From an uncultured Pelagibacteraceae bacterium (GTDB lineage Bacteria; Pseudomonadota; Alphaproteobacteria; Pelagibacterales; Pelagibacteraceae), in assembly GCA_902596185.1 (NCBI GenBank), contig CACJSX010000009.1, positions 1 through 33,657 of the forward strand: a stretch of DNA of 33,657 nt, in the 5' to 3' direction. The notes beneath the pieces are model-generated. The model had not been told where the DNA came from, did no database searches, and saw only the letters and a list, made by a program, of their open reading frames with translations. The translations under genes and the position numbers were made by a program. Positions within the stretch are counted from its first letter, which is position 1, and every line of letters starts with the position of its first letter. Of this stretch, positions 25,216-33,657 are shown piece after piece.

Positions 25216-26669
25216 TTAATCCACCAATCAGTAATATTGTTTTTAAAATTAATTTTTTCTTCCATAGCATACGCAATGTTTAAAATATTTTGTTCATCAA
25301 AAGCTTTACCAATTATCTGTAATCCTAATGGATACCCTTTAGCATCATGGCCTGCAGGTATAGAAATTCCAGGTAAACCTGCTAAATTTACAGGAACAGT
25401 AAAAATATCGTTTAAATACATTGAAACTGGATCATTTGTTTTTTCACCAATTTTAAAAGCTGAACTTGGAGTGGATGGGGTTAGAATTGCATCTACTTTT
25501 TCATAAGCATCATCAAAATCATTTTTAATAAGTTTTCTTACCTTTTGAGCTTTAAGATAATAAGCATCATAATATCCTGAAGATAAAACATAAGTTCCAA
25601 TCATTATTCTTCTTTGAACTTCGGTACCAAATCCTTCAGATCTTGTTTTTTCATACATATCAATAAGATTTTCCCCTTCTGCTCTAAAACCATATTTAAC
25701 ACCGTCGTATCTGGCCAAATTAGATGAAGCCTCTGCTGGTGCTACTATGTAATAAGTTGGTAGAGCATAATTAGTATGAGGTAGAGATATATCGATAATC
25801 TCAGCACCACAATCTTTTGCATATTCAATACCTTTTTTCCAAAGGTCCTCTATTTCCTTAGGCATGCCATCTACTCTATATTCTTTAGGTATTCCTATTT
25901 TTTTACCTTTAATATCTTTTGTTAATTCTTTGCTGTGCTCGTTTCTTTTGAAGTCTATTGATGTAGAATCTTTTTCATCATAAGTACTAATAACTTCCTG
26001 TAACAATGCACAATCTTTAACATTTTGCGCCATTGGCCCAGCCTGATCTAGAGATGATGCAAATGCTACAATTCCATATCGAGAGCAACTACCATAAGTG
26101 GGTTTTAATCCAACAGTTCCTGTAAATGAAGCAGGTTGTCTTATAGATCCACCTGTATCTGTTCCAATAGTTATTGGTGTTAATTGAGCTGCTACAGCAG
26201 AAGACGATCCACCAGAAGAACCTCCCGGAACTAAATTCTTATCAATTGGGTTTTGTACATTACCAAAAAAACTAGTTTCATTAGATGAACCCATTGCAAA
26301 TTCATCACAATTTAATTTACCCATTAGTATAGCTCCTTCATTCCAAATATTTTGTGTGACAGTTGACTCGTAAGTTGGAACGAAGTTATTTAAAATCTTA
26401 CTACCCGCTGTGGTTCTTAAATCTTTTGTGCAAAATAAATCTTTTACAGCCATTGGAATGCCAGGCAATTTCAGGTCAAGATTAGGTTTTTCATCAAACT
26501 TCTTTGCTTTATTAAAAGCATTTGCATAATCTTCAGTTATATATGCATTTAATTCTTTTGATTTTTCTGATCTTTCCACAAATGCTTTAGTAACTTCACT
26601 TGAGGAAAGTTTTTTACTTTTTATATTTTCTACTAACTCAGATAATGATTGTTTAGTTATATCTGACAT
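25212..26669 (-). CDS. gatA: Aspartyl/glutamyl-tRNA amidotransferase subunit A
   Basis: Amidase subunit of GatCAB that releases ammonia from glutamine for transfer to the activated aminoacyl-tRNA. It has 485 residues. The Ser-cisSer-Lys triad is visible as K76 in MAVKDLF, S151 in [10 protein letters not shown] and S175 in [13 protein letters not shown], with spacing as in characterised GatA. It overlaps gatC by one base (TAATG) and gatB by four. The presence of gatCAB suggests that Gln-tRNA and/or Asn-tRNA is made by the indirect route. Confidence 0.97.
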   Translation of the reverse strand: MSDITKQSLSELVENIKSKKLSSSEVTKAFVERSEKSKELNAYITEDYANAFNKAKKFDEKPNLDLKLPGIPMAVKDLFCTKDLRTTAGSKILNNFVPTYESTVTQNIWNEGAILMGKLNCDEFAMGSSNETSFFGNVQNPIDKNLVPGGSSGGSSSAVAAQLTPITIGTDTGGSIRQPASFTGTVGLKPTYGSCSRYGIVAFASSLDQAGPMAQNVKDCALLQEVISTYDEKDSTSIDFKRNEHSKELTKDIKGKKIGIPKEYRVDGMPKEIEDLWKKGIEYAKDCGAEIIDISLPHTNYALPTYYIVAPAEASSNLARYDGVKYGFRAEGENLIDMYEKTRSEGFGTEVQRRIMIGTYVLSSGYYDAYYLKAQKVRKLIKNDFDDAYEKVDAILTPSTPSSAFKIGEKTNDPVSMYLNDIFTVPVNLAGLPGISIPAGHDAKGYPLGLQIIGKAFDEQNILNIAYAMEEKINFKNNITDWWIK

Positions 26670-26956
26670 TATTCAATTACCTTTGGTACTACAAAATAAT
26701 CTTCATTTTCCTTAGGGGAATTTTTTATTACTTGATCTCTTAAGTTTTTGCTTTTTACTTCATCTGATCTTAGTTTTAGAGTTGTTTCAGCAACAGAAGT
26801 TAATGGTTCAACATTGTCAGTTTTTAATTCGTTAAGTTTTTCAATAAAATCGAAAATTGAATTTAAATCTCCTGCAAGTTTCTCTGCTTTTTTCTCATCT
26901 ACAGAAATTCTTGATAGTTTAGATATGTGCTTTATTGTTTTAAGATCGATGCTCAT
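26669..26956 (-). CDS. gatC: Aspartyl/glutamyl-tRNA amidotransferase subunit C
   Basis: Small subunit that wraps around GatA and GatB and stabilises the complex. From the ATG at 26954-26956 it has 95 residues, the usual length. The helical N-terminus [18 protein letters not shown] and the extended C-terminal part [19 protein letters not shown] are typical. An in-frame upstream start near 26986 would add 10 residues with no family counterpart, so I use the inner ATG. First gene of the gat-to-nuclease operon and divergent from ruvX over 50 bases. Confidence 0.95.
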   Translation of the reverse strand: MSIDLKTIKHISKLSRISVDEKKAEKLAGDLNSIFDFIEKLNELKTDNVEPLTSVAETTLKLRSDEVKSKNLRDQVIKNSPKENEDYFVVPKVIE

Positions 26957-27006
26957 ATGGTATTTAAATATGTCGCAAACTATCACTTAAGTTTAAAATA
27001 TACAAT

Positions 27007-27462
27007 ATGATCACTATTGAAGAATTCAAAAAAAAACAGTCTGAAACCTCTAGATTGATTGGTTTAGATCTTGGTTCAAAAAGAATCGGTGTATCAATTT
27101 GTGATGAAAAACAGTCAATAGCCACACCTTTTAAAACAATCAATAAAACCAATAATGATGATCTAATCAACGAATTGAAAAAAATAATAGAGGAAAACAA
27201 TATTAAAGGAATTATCATTGGATATCCAATTAACATGGATGGTTCATTAGGTCCTTCTGCTCAATCAGTAAGTGATGTATCAAAAAATATAGAGCAAAAT
27301 GTTAATGTAGATGTTTGCTTATGGGATGAAAGACTTTCAACTGTTGGGGCATTTAATCTATCTAGTCAGCTTGATGTTAATGTTTCTAAACGTGAAAAAA
27401 ACATAGATCAAAATGCAGCTGCATTTATTCTTCAAGGAGCTATAGATTATTTAAATAATTAA
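27007..27462 (+). CDS. ruvX: Putative pre-16S rRNA nuclease / Holliday junction resolvase-like RuvX (YqgF)
   Basis: RNase H-fold nuclease; E. coli YqgF is implicated in 16S rRNA 5'-end maturation. It has 151 residues. The catalytic aspartate lies in RLIGLDLGSKRIGVSI at about residues 17-32. The second conserved part is GIIIGYPINMDGSLGPSA, and the C-terminal DERLSTVGA plus the DQNAAAFILQGAIDYL segment complete the signature. First gene of the plus-strand run to the right edge, divergent from gatC. The gatC/ruvX divergence followed by pyrB-pyrC is a familiar alphaproteobacterial arrangement. Confidence 0.94.
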   Translation: MITIEEFKKKQSETSRLIGLDLGSKRIGVSICDEKQSIATPFKTINKTNNDDLINELKKIIEENNIKGIIIGYPINMDGSLGPSAQSVSDVSKNIEQNVNVDVCLWDERLSTVGAFNLSSQLDVNVSKREKNIDQNAAAFILQGAIDYLNN

Positions 27463-27504
27463 TCCTTGCCATTTAGGGGCTTTATAGCTATAGAGTTAAT
27501 TTTA

Positions 27505-28446
27505 ATGGCAATTAAAACCAATAAAGCTATTAAAATTTCACAAAAACATCTGTTAGGTATCCAAGATTTATCAGTAAGCGATATTAATCATATATTGGAT
27601 GAGTCAGAAGCTTTTATAAAATTAAATCAGAGTAAAAATAAAAAAATTGATGTGTTAAGAGGTAAAACACAAATAAACTTATTCTTTGAGCCATCAACTA
27701 GAACTCAAAGCTCATTTGAACTTGCTGGAAAAAGACTTGGTGCGGATGTTATGTCAATGAATATGAGTAACTCAGCCATTAAAAAAGGTGAAACTTTGAT
27801 TGATACAGCCATGACCTTAAATGCAATGCATCCTGATATAATTGTGATCAGACATCAAGACTCTGGTGCTTGTAATCTATTATCTCAAAAAGTTAATTGT
27901 GTAGTTCTAAACGCTGGTGATGGCAGACGTGAGCATCCTACTCAAGCGTTATTAGATGCATTAACAATTAGAAATCGAAAAAAAAAAATTCAGGGATTAA
28001 AAATAGCTATATGTGGAGACATACTTCATTCGAGAGTGGCTAGATCAAATATTTATCTTCTTACAATGTTAGGAGCAGAAGTTAATATAGTTGCGCCATC
28101 TAATCTTATGCCAAAAGAAATTGAAAAGTTTGGTGTGAATACTTTTACTGAGATGAAAAAAGGTCTTAAAGATTGTGATATTGTAATGATGCTTAGATTA
28201 CAAAATGAAAGAATGACCAGTTCATATCTTTCATCGAATAGAGAATACTATGAATATTATGGGTTAACGCCAGATAAACTTGATCATGCAAAGTCAGATG
28301 CTTTAATTATGCATCCTGGTCCAATGAATAGAGGAATTGAAATTGATACAAGATTAGCAGATGACATAAACAAAAGTGTAATTAAAGAACAAGTTGAATT
28401 AGGTGTTGCTGTAAGAATGGCATGTTTAAAAATATTTTGTGAATAA
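27505..28446 (+). CDS. pyrB: Aspartate carbamoyltransferase catalytic subunit
   Basis: Joins carbamoyl phosphate and aspartate to form N-carbamoyl-aspartate, the first committed step of pyrimidine synthesis. From the ATG at 27505 it has 313 residues. The carbamoyl-phosphate loop is [48 protein letters not shown] and the C-terminal [12 protein letters not shown] are all canonical. The frame is open back to a TTG at 27466, but those 13 extra residues look unrelated to the family. Forty-two bases separate it from ruvX. No regulatory subunit gene (pyrI) is present; the downstream dihydroorotase-like protein may form a complex with it. Confidence 0.96.
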   Translation: MAIKTNKAIKISQKHLLGIQDLSVSDINHILDESEAFIKLNQSKNKKIDVLRGKTQINLFFEPSTRTQSSFELAGKRLGADVMSMNMSNSAIKKGETLIDTAMTLNAMHPDIIVIRHQDSGACNLLSQKVNCVVLNAGDGRREHPTQALLDALTIRNRKKKIQGLKIAICGDILHSRVARSNIYLLTMLGAEVNIVAPSNLMPKEIEKFGVNTFTEMKKGLKDCDIVMMLRLQNERMTSSYLSSNREYYEYYGLTPDKLDHAKSDALIMHPGPMNRGIEIDTRLADDINKSVIKEQVELGVAVRMACLKIFCE

Positions 28447-29733
28447 ATGAAAAAACAATACTTTATAAATGCAAACATTATAGATCCTCATAATTCCATA
28501 AATGAAAATGGTGGATTAATAATTGGAGAAGACGGAAAGATAGAAGCTGTAGGAAAAAAGGTAAATACAAATAATTTACCAACTAGAGAAAAGCCTACTG
28601 ACTTAAAAGGTAAATATATATTCCCTGGTATAGTAGATATGAGAGTTTTTGTAGGCGAACCAGGATATGAATATAAAGAAAATTTTAGAACTTTGAGTAA
28701 TGCAGCATTGTCTGGTGGAGTTACCTCAGTTGTAACGATGCCTAATACAGACCCAATTATAGATAATGTATCAATTGTAGATTTTTTAAAAAGAAGAGGA
28801 CGTGATAAGTCTAAAATAAATATCTTTCCTTGCGCTTCATTAACTCAAAAAACTGATGGTACCAATATGACTGAATTTGGGTTACTAGCTAAAAAAGGAA
28901 TTATAGCATTTACTGATGGAGTTAAAACAATTCAAAATACTAGACTTATGTCTAGAATTATGAATTCAGCCAAAGATTTGGGGTGTCTTATAATGCAACA
29001 TGCTGAAGATTACGATTTGGCTAAAAATGGAATGATTAATTCTGGTATTATTGCAACAAAACTAGGCTTATCAAGTATACCAGATATTGCTGAAAGAATA
29101 ATAATAGAAAGAGATCTTGCTCTCTTAGAAAAAACTAAATGTCGATATCATATATCTCAACTATCAGCAGGGAAATCTGTTGATATAATTAAGGAACGCA
29201 AACAAAATGTTAAATTTACTTGTGGTGTATCAATAAATAATCTCTCATTAAATGAAAACGACATTGGAGATTTTAGAACATTTTTAAAATTATCACCTCC
29301 ACTAAGAAGAGAAGAAGATCGAGAAGCTTTAGTTCAAGGATTAAAAGATAAAACTATTGATGTAATTGTTTCTGACCATAAACCTGAAGATGAAGAATCT
29401 AAAAGATTAACTTTTGCGCAAGCTGCAACAGGTGCATCTGGTATTGAAACATTGTTATCTTTAAGTTTAGAATTGTTTCATAATGGATCCGTAAAACTTG
29501 AAACTATAATTCAAGCTTTAACCTCTAACCCAGCAAAAATATTAAATATAAATAAAGGAAACCTGTCTATTGGTAATGATGCGGATTTTTGTATAGTAGA
29601 TATCAATAAACCATGGATTGTAAAAAAAGAAAATTTAATCTCTAAATCTAAAAATACTTCAATTGAAGATAAGAAACTTCAAGGAAAAGTAACCAATACA
29701 TTTGTAAAAGGTATAGAATTATTTAAAATATAA
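28447..29733 (+). CDS. pyrC: Dihydroorotase-like protein lacking the HxH metal motif
   Basis: Amidohydrolase-fold protein directly abutting pyrB. Active dihydroorotase closes carbamoyl-aspartate to dihydroorotate. It has 428 residues, the size of the pyrB-linked, multifunctional-complex type. The first-strand metal motif, usually DxHxH, reads D64-M-R66-V-F68, so both histidines are replaced. Other ligand regions persist: QHAEDY, YHISQLSAG and SDHKPED. The frame is intact, so this is not a pseudogene. Related pyrB-linked proteins in pseudomonads (PyrX, also called PyrC') are inactive and act as scaffolds for aspartate carbamoyltransferase. Whether this protein is active, uses an altered metal site, or is a scaffold is open. 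Confidence 0.88.
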   Translation: MKKQYFINANIIDPHNSINENGGLIIGEDGKIEAVGKKVNTNNLPTREKPTDLKGKYIFPGIVDMRVFVGEPGYEYKENFRTLSNAALSGGVTSVVTMPNTDPIIDNVSIVDFLKRRGRDKSKINIFPCASLTQKTDGTNMTEFGLLAKKGIIAFTDGVKTIQNTRLMSRIMNSAKDLGCLIMQHAEDYDLAKNGMINSGIIATKLGLSSIPDIAERIIIERDLALLEKTKCRYHISQLSAGKSVDIIKERKQNVKFTCGVSINNLSLNENDIGDFRTFLKLSPPLRREEDREALVQGLKDKTIDVIVSDHKPEDEESKRLTFAQAATGASGIETLLSLSLELFHNGSVKLETIIQALTSNPAKILNINKGNLSIGNDADFCIVDINKPWIVKKENLISKSKNTSIEDKKLQGKVTNTFVKGIELFKI

Positions 29734-29735
29734 AA

Positions 29736-30314
29736 ATGGAACTTTTTATAATAGGTATAATCTCATACCTAATGGGATCAATTCCTTTTGGATTAATTTT
29801 AACCAAAGTATTTTTAAAAAAAGATATTAGAGAAATCGGTTCTGGTAATATTGGCGCAACAAATGCTTTAAGAACTGGTAACAAGTTAATTGGTTATTCA
29901 ACACTAATACTTGATGTGTTAAAGGCAGTAATACCTGTTTTATACGTTAAAATAAATTTTCCTGATGCATTATATATATCAGCTTTATGCGCTTTTATAG
30001 GTCATGTGTTTCCAGTATGGTTAAAATTTAAAGGTGGCAAAGGTGTAGCAACATATGTTGGGATACTTTTTTCTTTAAATATTATTTTTGGTTTAGTGTT
30101 TGGTATTTGTTGGTTAATAATTTTTTTCATTTCTAAATATTCTTCTTTATCTTCCTTGATAGGATCACTTTCTACACCTGTTTATATTTTAATTTTTGAG
30201 GGTTCAGAAAATGTATTTTTTTACGTAATAATGTTTATTTTAATATTTTTTACCCACAGAGAAAATATTAAACGCTTGAAAAATAAAGAAGAAACTAAGA
30301 CAAAAATTTATTAA
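29736..30314 (+). CDS. plsY: Glycerol-3-phosphate acyltransferase PlsY
   Basis: Integral inner-membrane enzyme that acylates glycerol 3-phosphate from acyl-phosphate, the first step of phospholipid synthesis. It has 192 residues with about five membrane segments. The three conserved cytoplasmic motifs are visible: GSIPFGLILTK near the N-terminus, REIGSGNIGATNALRTGNK in the first half, and FKGGKGVATYVG in the middle. It begins 2 bases after the pyrC stop. In many Alphaproteobacteria dprA lies between plsY and topA; here only 37 bases do. Confidence 0.96.
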   Translation: MELFIIGIISYLMGSIPFGLILTKVFLKKDIREIGSGNIGATNALRTGNKLIGYSTLILDVLKAVIPVLYVKINFPDALYISALCAFIGHVFPVWLKFKGGKGVATYVGILFSLNIIFGLVFGICWLIIFFISKYSSLSSLIGSLSTPVYILIFEGSENVFFYVIMFILIFFTHRENIKRLKNKEETKTKIY

Positions 30315-30323
30315 TTTGACTAT

Positions 30324-30350
30324 CAAACTCTTTTGAGTAGTTTGTTATTT
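30324..30350 (+). terminator. Possible short hairpin between plsY and topA
   Basis: CAAACT at 30324-30329 and AGTTTG at 30339-30344 form an inverted repeat around a 9-base loop, followed by TTATTT. It could be a weak intrinsic terminator or attenuator ahead of topA. The stem has only six pairs, two of them G-C, so termination would be inefficient, and it may be a chance feature. Confidence 0.3.
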
Positions 30351-30351
30351 T

Positions 30352-32937
30352 ATGAATCTAGTCATAGTTGAAAGCCCTGCTAAAGCGAAAACAATTAATA
30401 AATATTTAGGTGATAACTATACCGTTTTAGCTAGCTATGGTCATATTAGAGATCTTCCTTCAAAAAATGGATCAGTTGATCCTGATCAAAATTTTAAAAT
30501 GGAATGGGAAGTTGATAGCTTTTCAAAAAAATATTTAAAAGAAATTACTGATGCTGCGAAAGATTCTTCAAAAATAATTCTTGCTACTGACCCAGATCGT
30601 GAGGGTGAAGCAATAGCATGGCATGTAAAAGAATATTTAGATGAAAAAAAACTTTTAAAGGATAAAGAAATTGAACGTGTTGTATTTAACGAAATAACAA
30701 AAAAAGCTGTCACTCATGGTATTGAAAATCCAAGACAGATTGAGCCCTTATTAGTCGATGCATACATGGCTAGAAGAGCACTAGATTATTTGGTGGGATT
30801 TAATATATCACCAATACTTTGGACTAAACTACCTGGTTCAAAATCTGCCGGTAGAGTTCAATCTGTAGCGCTGAAATTGATCACTGAAAGAGAGCATGAA
30901 ATTGAATTATTCAAGCCAGAAGAATTTTGGACTTTAAGTATTAATTTTCAGGATAAAAACAAAAGCAATATTACAGCAAGTATTTCTCAACTTGATGGAG
31001 AAAAAATTGAAAAATTTTCATTTAAAAAAAAAGAAGAAATTGAAAAGGCAATTGATAATATTAAGAACAAAAAATTTAACATAACTGATATTTCCTCAAA
31101 AGTTGTTAGCAGAAATCCCTCGGGACCCTTTACTACATCAACACTTCAACAAGTTGCTTCTAGTAGATTGGGTTTTGGTGCATCAAGAACAATGCAAATA
31201 GCACAAAAACTTTATCAAGGAATAGAAATTGAGGGAGATACAGTTGGGCTAATTACTTATATGAGAACGGATGGAACTAATTTATCAGCTGATGCTGTTA
31301 CTGATTTTAGAAATTTTATTAAAAAAGAATATGGTAACGAATACTTGCCAGAAAATCGAAATAATTACTCAGGAAAAAAAGCAAAAAACGCTCAGGAAGC
31401 TCATGAAGCAATAAGACCAACTGATATTAATAAAAATCCAGATTCTATTAAAAAGTATTTAAGTTCTGACCAGCAAAAATTATATTCTTTAATTTGGTCT
31501 AGAGCTCTATCTTCTCAAATGGAAACAGCAAAATTTGATAGAAATACAATAACGATTGAATCTGAAGACAGTAAAACTATATGTAAATCAAGCGGATCGG
31601 TTTTGAAATTTGATGGATTTTTAAAAGTTTATTCAAATCAAGGCAAAGATGATGATGAGCAAATTTTACCTGAGATGTCAAAAGGACCAATTAATATAGA
31701 AGCTCTTATTGATGAACAACATTTTACCCAACCTCCCCCACGTTACTCTGAGGCGAGTTTGGTTAAAAAATTAGAAGAGTTAGGAATTGGAAGGCCTTCA
31801 ACTTATGCAAGTATAATTTCAACAATAGCAAATAGAGGTTATGCAGAAATAGTTAATAAAAGATTTTTCCCAACTGACAGAGGTAAATTAATTTCTGCGT
31901 TTTTAGAAAAACTATTTTCAAAGTATGTGGATTATAACTTTACAGCTGGATTAGAGGATCAACTAGATGAAATAACTTCTGGAAAAGAAAGTTGGTTAAA
32001 AGTTCTAGAAATGTTTTGGAAAGATTTTAATAGTAATGTTTCAGAGGTAAAAGAAAAAAGAACTAGAGAGGTTTTAGATCTCTTAAATGAAAGTTTGGGA
32101 GCATTGATATTTGACACTGATAAAGAAGGAAAGATAGTTAGAAAATGTCAGTTATGTGACACAGGTTCCCTTAGTTTAAAAAACAGTTTTAGAGGAGGTG
32201 CGTTTATTGGATGTTCAAACTATCCAGAATGTAAATTTACAAGACCACTATCAAAAGCTAAAGCGGCTGCTCAATCACAACTTGCTGAACCAAAATTTCT
32301 TGGAAAACATGAAAATGGAAATGATATTTTTCTTAAAAATGGAAGGTTTGGTCCTTATCTCCAATATGAGAGGATTCTTGAAGAAAATATTGAAGAAGAA
32401 AAACCTAAAAAGAGAAAAAAAACAAAAAAAAAGAAGCCTGAAGTAAATGAACTATTAAAAAATGTATCAATTCCAAAAGGAATTGAATTAGAAAGTGTAG
32501 ATTTAGAAAAAGCTAAATTTTTATGCTCACTTCCTAAATCACTTGGTATTAATCCAGAGAATCAAAAAGAAATCACCTTAAATACAGGGAGATTTGGTCC
32601 TTATTTGAAATGCGAGAATAAATCGGCAAGAATAGAAAACGTCGATGAAATTTTTTCTATAGGATTAAACAGAGCTATTACACTTATTGCTGAAGCAAAA
32701 CCAGGCAGAATGTCATCATCAATTATTAAAGACTTGGGTGAACACCCTGAAGATAAGAAACCCGTGAGAATAATGAAAGGACAATACGGACCTTATATAA
32801 AATACAAATCTTTAAATGCAACAATACCTGAGGAAAAAGACCCAACTGAAATCACAATGGAAGATGCTCTAATTCTTATTGAGAAAAGAAGAGAATACGA
32901 TAAGAATAAGAAGCAAAAAAAAAGAAAAGCTAAATGA
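30352..32937 (+). CDS. topA: DNA topoisomerase I
   Basis: Type IA topoisomerase that relaxes negative supercoils. It has 861 residues. The TOPRIM domain carries E7 in VIVESPAKA and the acidic triad region DPDREGEA (D80, D82, E84). The catalytic tyrosine is Y303 in GLITYMRTDGTNLS. One four-cysteine zinc module is present (C599, C602, C621, C627). Three C-terminal repeat units follow, each marked by a GPY motif (FGPYLQYE, FGPYLKCE, YGPYIKYK), separated by lysine-rich linkers, and the tail is very basic. Its TGA overlaps the start of the next small gene by 4 bases. No rnr (RNase R) gene follows, unlike in many relatives. Confidence 0.97.
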   Translation: MNLVIVESPAKAKTINKYLGDNYTVLASYGHIRDLPSKNGSVDPDQNFKMEWEVDSFSKKYLKEITDAAKDSSKIILATDPDREGEAIAWHVKEYLDEKKLLKDKEIERVVFNEITKKAVTHGIENPRQIEPLLVDAYMARRALDYLVGFNISPILWTKLPGSKSAGRVQSVALKLITEREHEIELFKPEEFWTLSINFQDKNKSNITASISQLDGEKIEKFSFKKKEEIEKAIDNIKNKKFNITDISSKVVSRNPSGPFTTSTLQQVASSRLGFGASRTMQIAQKLYQGIEIEGDTVGLITYMRTDGTNLSADAVTDFRNFIKKEYGNEYLPENRNNYSGKKAKNAQEAHEAIRPTDINKNPDSIKKYLSSDQQKLYSLIWSRALSSQMETAKFDRNTITIESEDSKTICKSSGSVLKFDGFLKVYSNQGKDDDEQILPEMSKGPINIEALIDEQHFTQPPPRYSEASLVKKLEELGIGRPSTYASIISTIANRGYAEIVNKRFFPTDRGKLISAFLEKLFSKYVDYNFTAGLEDQLDEITSGKESWLKVLEMFWKDFNSNVSEVKEKRTREVLDLLNESLGALIFDTDKEGKIVRKCQLCDTGSLSLKNSFRGGAFIGCSNYPECKFTRPLSKAKAAAQSQLAEPKFLGKHENGNDIFLKNGRFGPYLQYERILEENIEEEKPKKRKKTKKKKPEVNELLKNVSIPKGIELESVDLEKAKFLCSLPKSLGINPENQKEITLNTGRFGPYLKCENKSARIENVDEIFSIGLNRAITLIAEAKPGRMSSSIIKDLGEHPEDKKPVRIMKGQYGPYIKYKSLNATIPEEKDPTEITMEDALILIEKRREYDKNKKQKKRKAK

Positions 32938-33149
32938 AAAAAATATTCTTACTAATAATCCTATCTTTTTTTATAAATAATTATTCTCTAGCAAATGAAA
33001 ATTGTTCTTCATATAAAAAATTATCTAAAGAGTATTTAAAATGCTTAGGTGGAAAAGTTAAAAAGAAAACATCAGTTTTTGGTCTTGATACTAATAATAT
33101 TAAAGAAAAAAAATATTTAACTGATTGGTTTAAGAAAAAAGAAAAATGA
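32934..33149 (+). CDS. Small exported protein of unknown function
   Basis: I do not recognise this 71-residue protein. It has a clear signal peptide: MKK, a hydrophobic core to about residue 15, and a likely cleavage site after SLA (residue 20). The predicted mature form has about 51 residues, is strongly basic (many lysines) and has two cysteines, C24 and C37, that could form a disulfide or bind a ligand; NENCSSYKKLSKEYLKCLGG looks like a helical hairpin pair. It is linked to topA and the RidA-family gene by 4-base ATGA overlaps at both ends, which strongly supports translation. A free periplasmic protein is most likely. Confidence 0.75.
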   Translation: MKKIFLLIILSFFINNYSLANENCSSYKKLSKEYLKCLGGKVKKKTSVFGLDTNNIKEKKYLTDWFKKKEK

Positions 33150-33607
33150 ATTTTGAAGAGAGTCTAATTAAAAACAATATAAAACTTCCAGAGCCAAAAG
33201 CTCCAGTTGGTTCATACGTAGCAACGAAAATAGCAGGAAAACTATTATACATTTCAGGTCAAATTTCAATTTCGGAAAATGAAGAATTAATTAAAGGTAA
33301 GTTGGGTAAAGAATTATCTACTGAGGATGGATATAAGGCTGCTGAAAGATGTGCTTTAAGTATAGTATCACAGGCCAAAAGTGCGTGTAATGGAGATTTA
33401 AATAAAATAAAATCATGTATTAAATTAACTGGATTTGTAAATTCTACTGACGAGTTTACTGATCAGCCAAAAGTTATAAATGGAGCATCTGATCTAATTG
33501 CTTTAATCTTTGGTGAAGCTGGCATGCATACAAGAGCTGCTATAAGCACTAATAGTTTGCCCTTAGGTGTATCAGTTGAGGTTGATGCAATTTTTGAATT
33601 AAATTAA
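33146..33607 (+). CDS. RidA/YjgF/YER057c/UK114 family protein
   Basis: A 153-residue cytoplasmic protein of the Rid superfamily. Archetypal RidA hydrolyses reactive enamine/imine intermediates released by PLP enzymes. The longer length, and features such as KLLYISGQIS, YKAAERCALSIVSQAKSA and the C-terminal HTRAAISTNSLPLGVSVEVDA, place it in the longer subgroup, not the roughly 128-residue RidA archetype. The arginine in HTRAAIS could be the active-site arginine. The catalytic role of this subgroup is less certain. It overlaps the small exported gene by 4 bases and ends 2 bases from a convergent stop codon. Confidence 0.88.
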   Translation: MNFEESLIKNNIKLPEPKAPVGSYVATKIAGKLLYISGQISISENEELIKGKLGKELSTEDGYKAAERCALSIVSQAKSACNGDLNKIKSCIKLTGFVNSTDEFTDQPKVINGASDLIALIFGEAGMHTRAAISTNSLPLGVSVEVDAIFELN

Positions 33608-33609
33608 TA

Positions 33610-33657
33610 TTATCTTCCAATTCCAAAATATTTAAAACCCATCTTGTTAATCTTATC
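33610..33657 (-). CDS. C-terminal tail of an unidentified gene entering from the right
   Basis: On the minus strand the last 48 bases read DKINKMGFKYFGIGR followed by TAA at 33612-33610. The stop lies 2 bases from the RidA-family stop, the same tail-to-tail spacing seen at soxG and close to that at hemB, which argues for a real gene end. The GFxYxGIGR ending resembles C-termini I know from UDP-glucose 6-dehydrogenases, but 15 residues are too few for an assignment. Confidence 0.5.
   Translation of the reverse strand, partial: DKINKMGFKYFGIGR

Noticed and set aside
27439..27495. Direct repeat AGCTATAGA at the ruvX end and in the ruvX-pyrB gap, about 48 bases apart.
   Set aside because: Nine A+T-rich bases repeated twice is within chance, with no associated structure.
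27466..27504. N-terminal extension of PyrB from TTG.
   Set aside because: The 13 residues do not resemble the family and an ATG lies at the expected start.
27505..28446. PyrB carbamoyl-phosphate loop reads STRTQ where E. coli has STRTR.
   Set aside because: The Q form is, to my knowledge, usual in alphaproteobacterial aspartate carbamoyltransferases.
1..33657. CRISPR arrays, insertion sequences, prophage or integration at the tRNA-Ser gene.
   Set aside because: No repeat-spacer pattern, terminal inverted repeats, integrase or duplicated tRNA end was seen on reading both strands.

Overview
The window looks like a stretch of a SAR11 (Pelagibacterales, Alphaproteobacteria) chromosome. Four things point there: strong A+T bias, almost no intergenic DNA, alphaproteobacterial gene neighbourhoods (lepB-rnc-recO, smpB-folK-rel, ruvX-pyrB-pyrC-plsY-topA, gatCAB) and a complete soxBDAG sarcosine oxidase operon. 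I could not run a search, so the taxon is inferred from gene content and recognisable protein motifs. I see no phage, insertion sequence, CRISPR array or pseudogene. No gene-free stretch exceeds about 75 bases.

Layout. (1) 1-4383, minus strand: a 2-oxoglutarate/Fe(II) hydroxylase-like gene, then rpiB, glyA, nrdR, ribD and ribE, the last running off the left edge. (2) 4457-5446, plus: hemB, abutting recO tail to tail. (3) 5447-12775, minus: dapA-smpB-folK-rel-pyrE-pdxJ-acpS-lepB-rnc-recO, nearly all overlapping or touching. (4) 12819-15044, plus: an exported lytic transglycosylase, followed directly by a tRNA-Ser(GCU) on the minus strand. (5) 15204-20295, plus: soxB-soxD-soxA-soxG. (6) 20298-26956, minus: gatC-gatA-gatB, an O-methyltransferase, trhO, a MATE transporter and an exported nuclease. 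(7) 27007-33607, plus: ruvX-pyrB-pyrC-plsY-topA, a small exported protein and a RidA-family protein. (8) 33610-33657, minus: the C-terminal tail of a gene entering from the right.

Functional links. Heterotetrameric sarcosine oxidase yields glycine and a one-carbon unit on tetrahydrofolate; GlyA interconverts glycine and serine with the same cofactor, and FolK belongs to folate synthesis. The gat block looks devoted to decoding: tRNA amidation, then an O-methyltransferase translationally coupled to the wobble-uridine hydroxylase TrhO. I infer that this last pair forms a two-step ho5U34 to mo5U34 pathway; it is the most interesting candidate system here.

Other points worth checking are a Rel (p)ppGpp enzyme without the helical/zinc-finger region between TGS and ACT, a pyrB-linked dihydroorotase without the HxH metal motif, an NrdR zinc ribbon with CxC in place of CxxC, and the absence of era, rpoZ and dprA from places where alphaproteobacteria often carry them.
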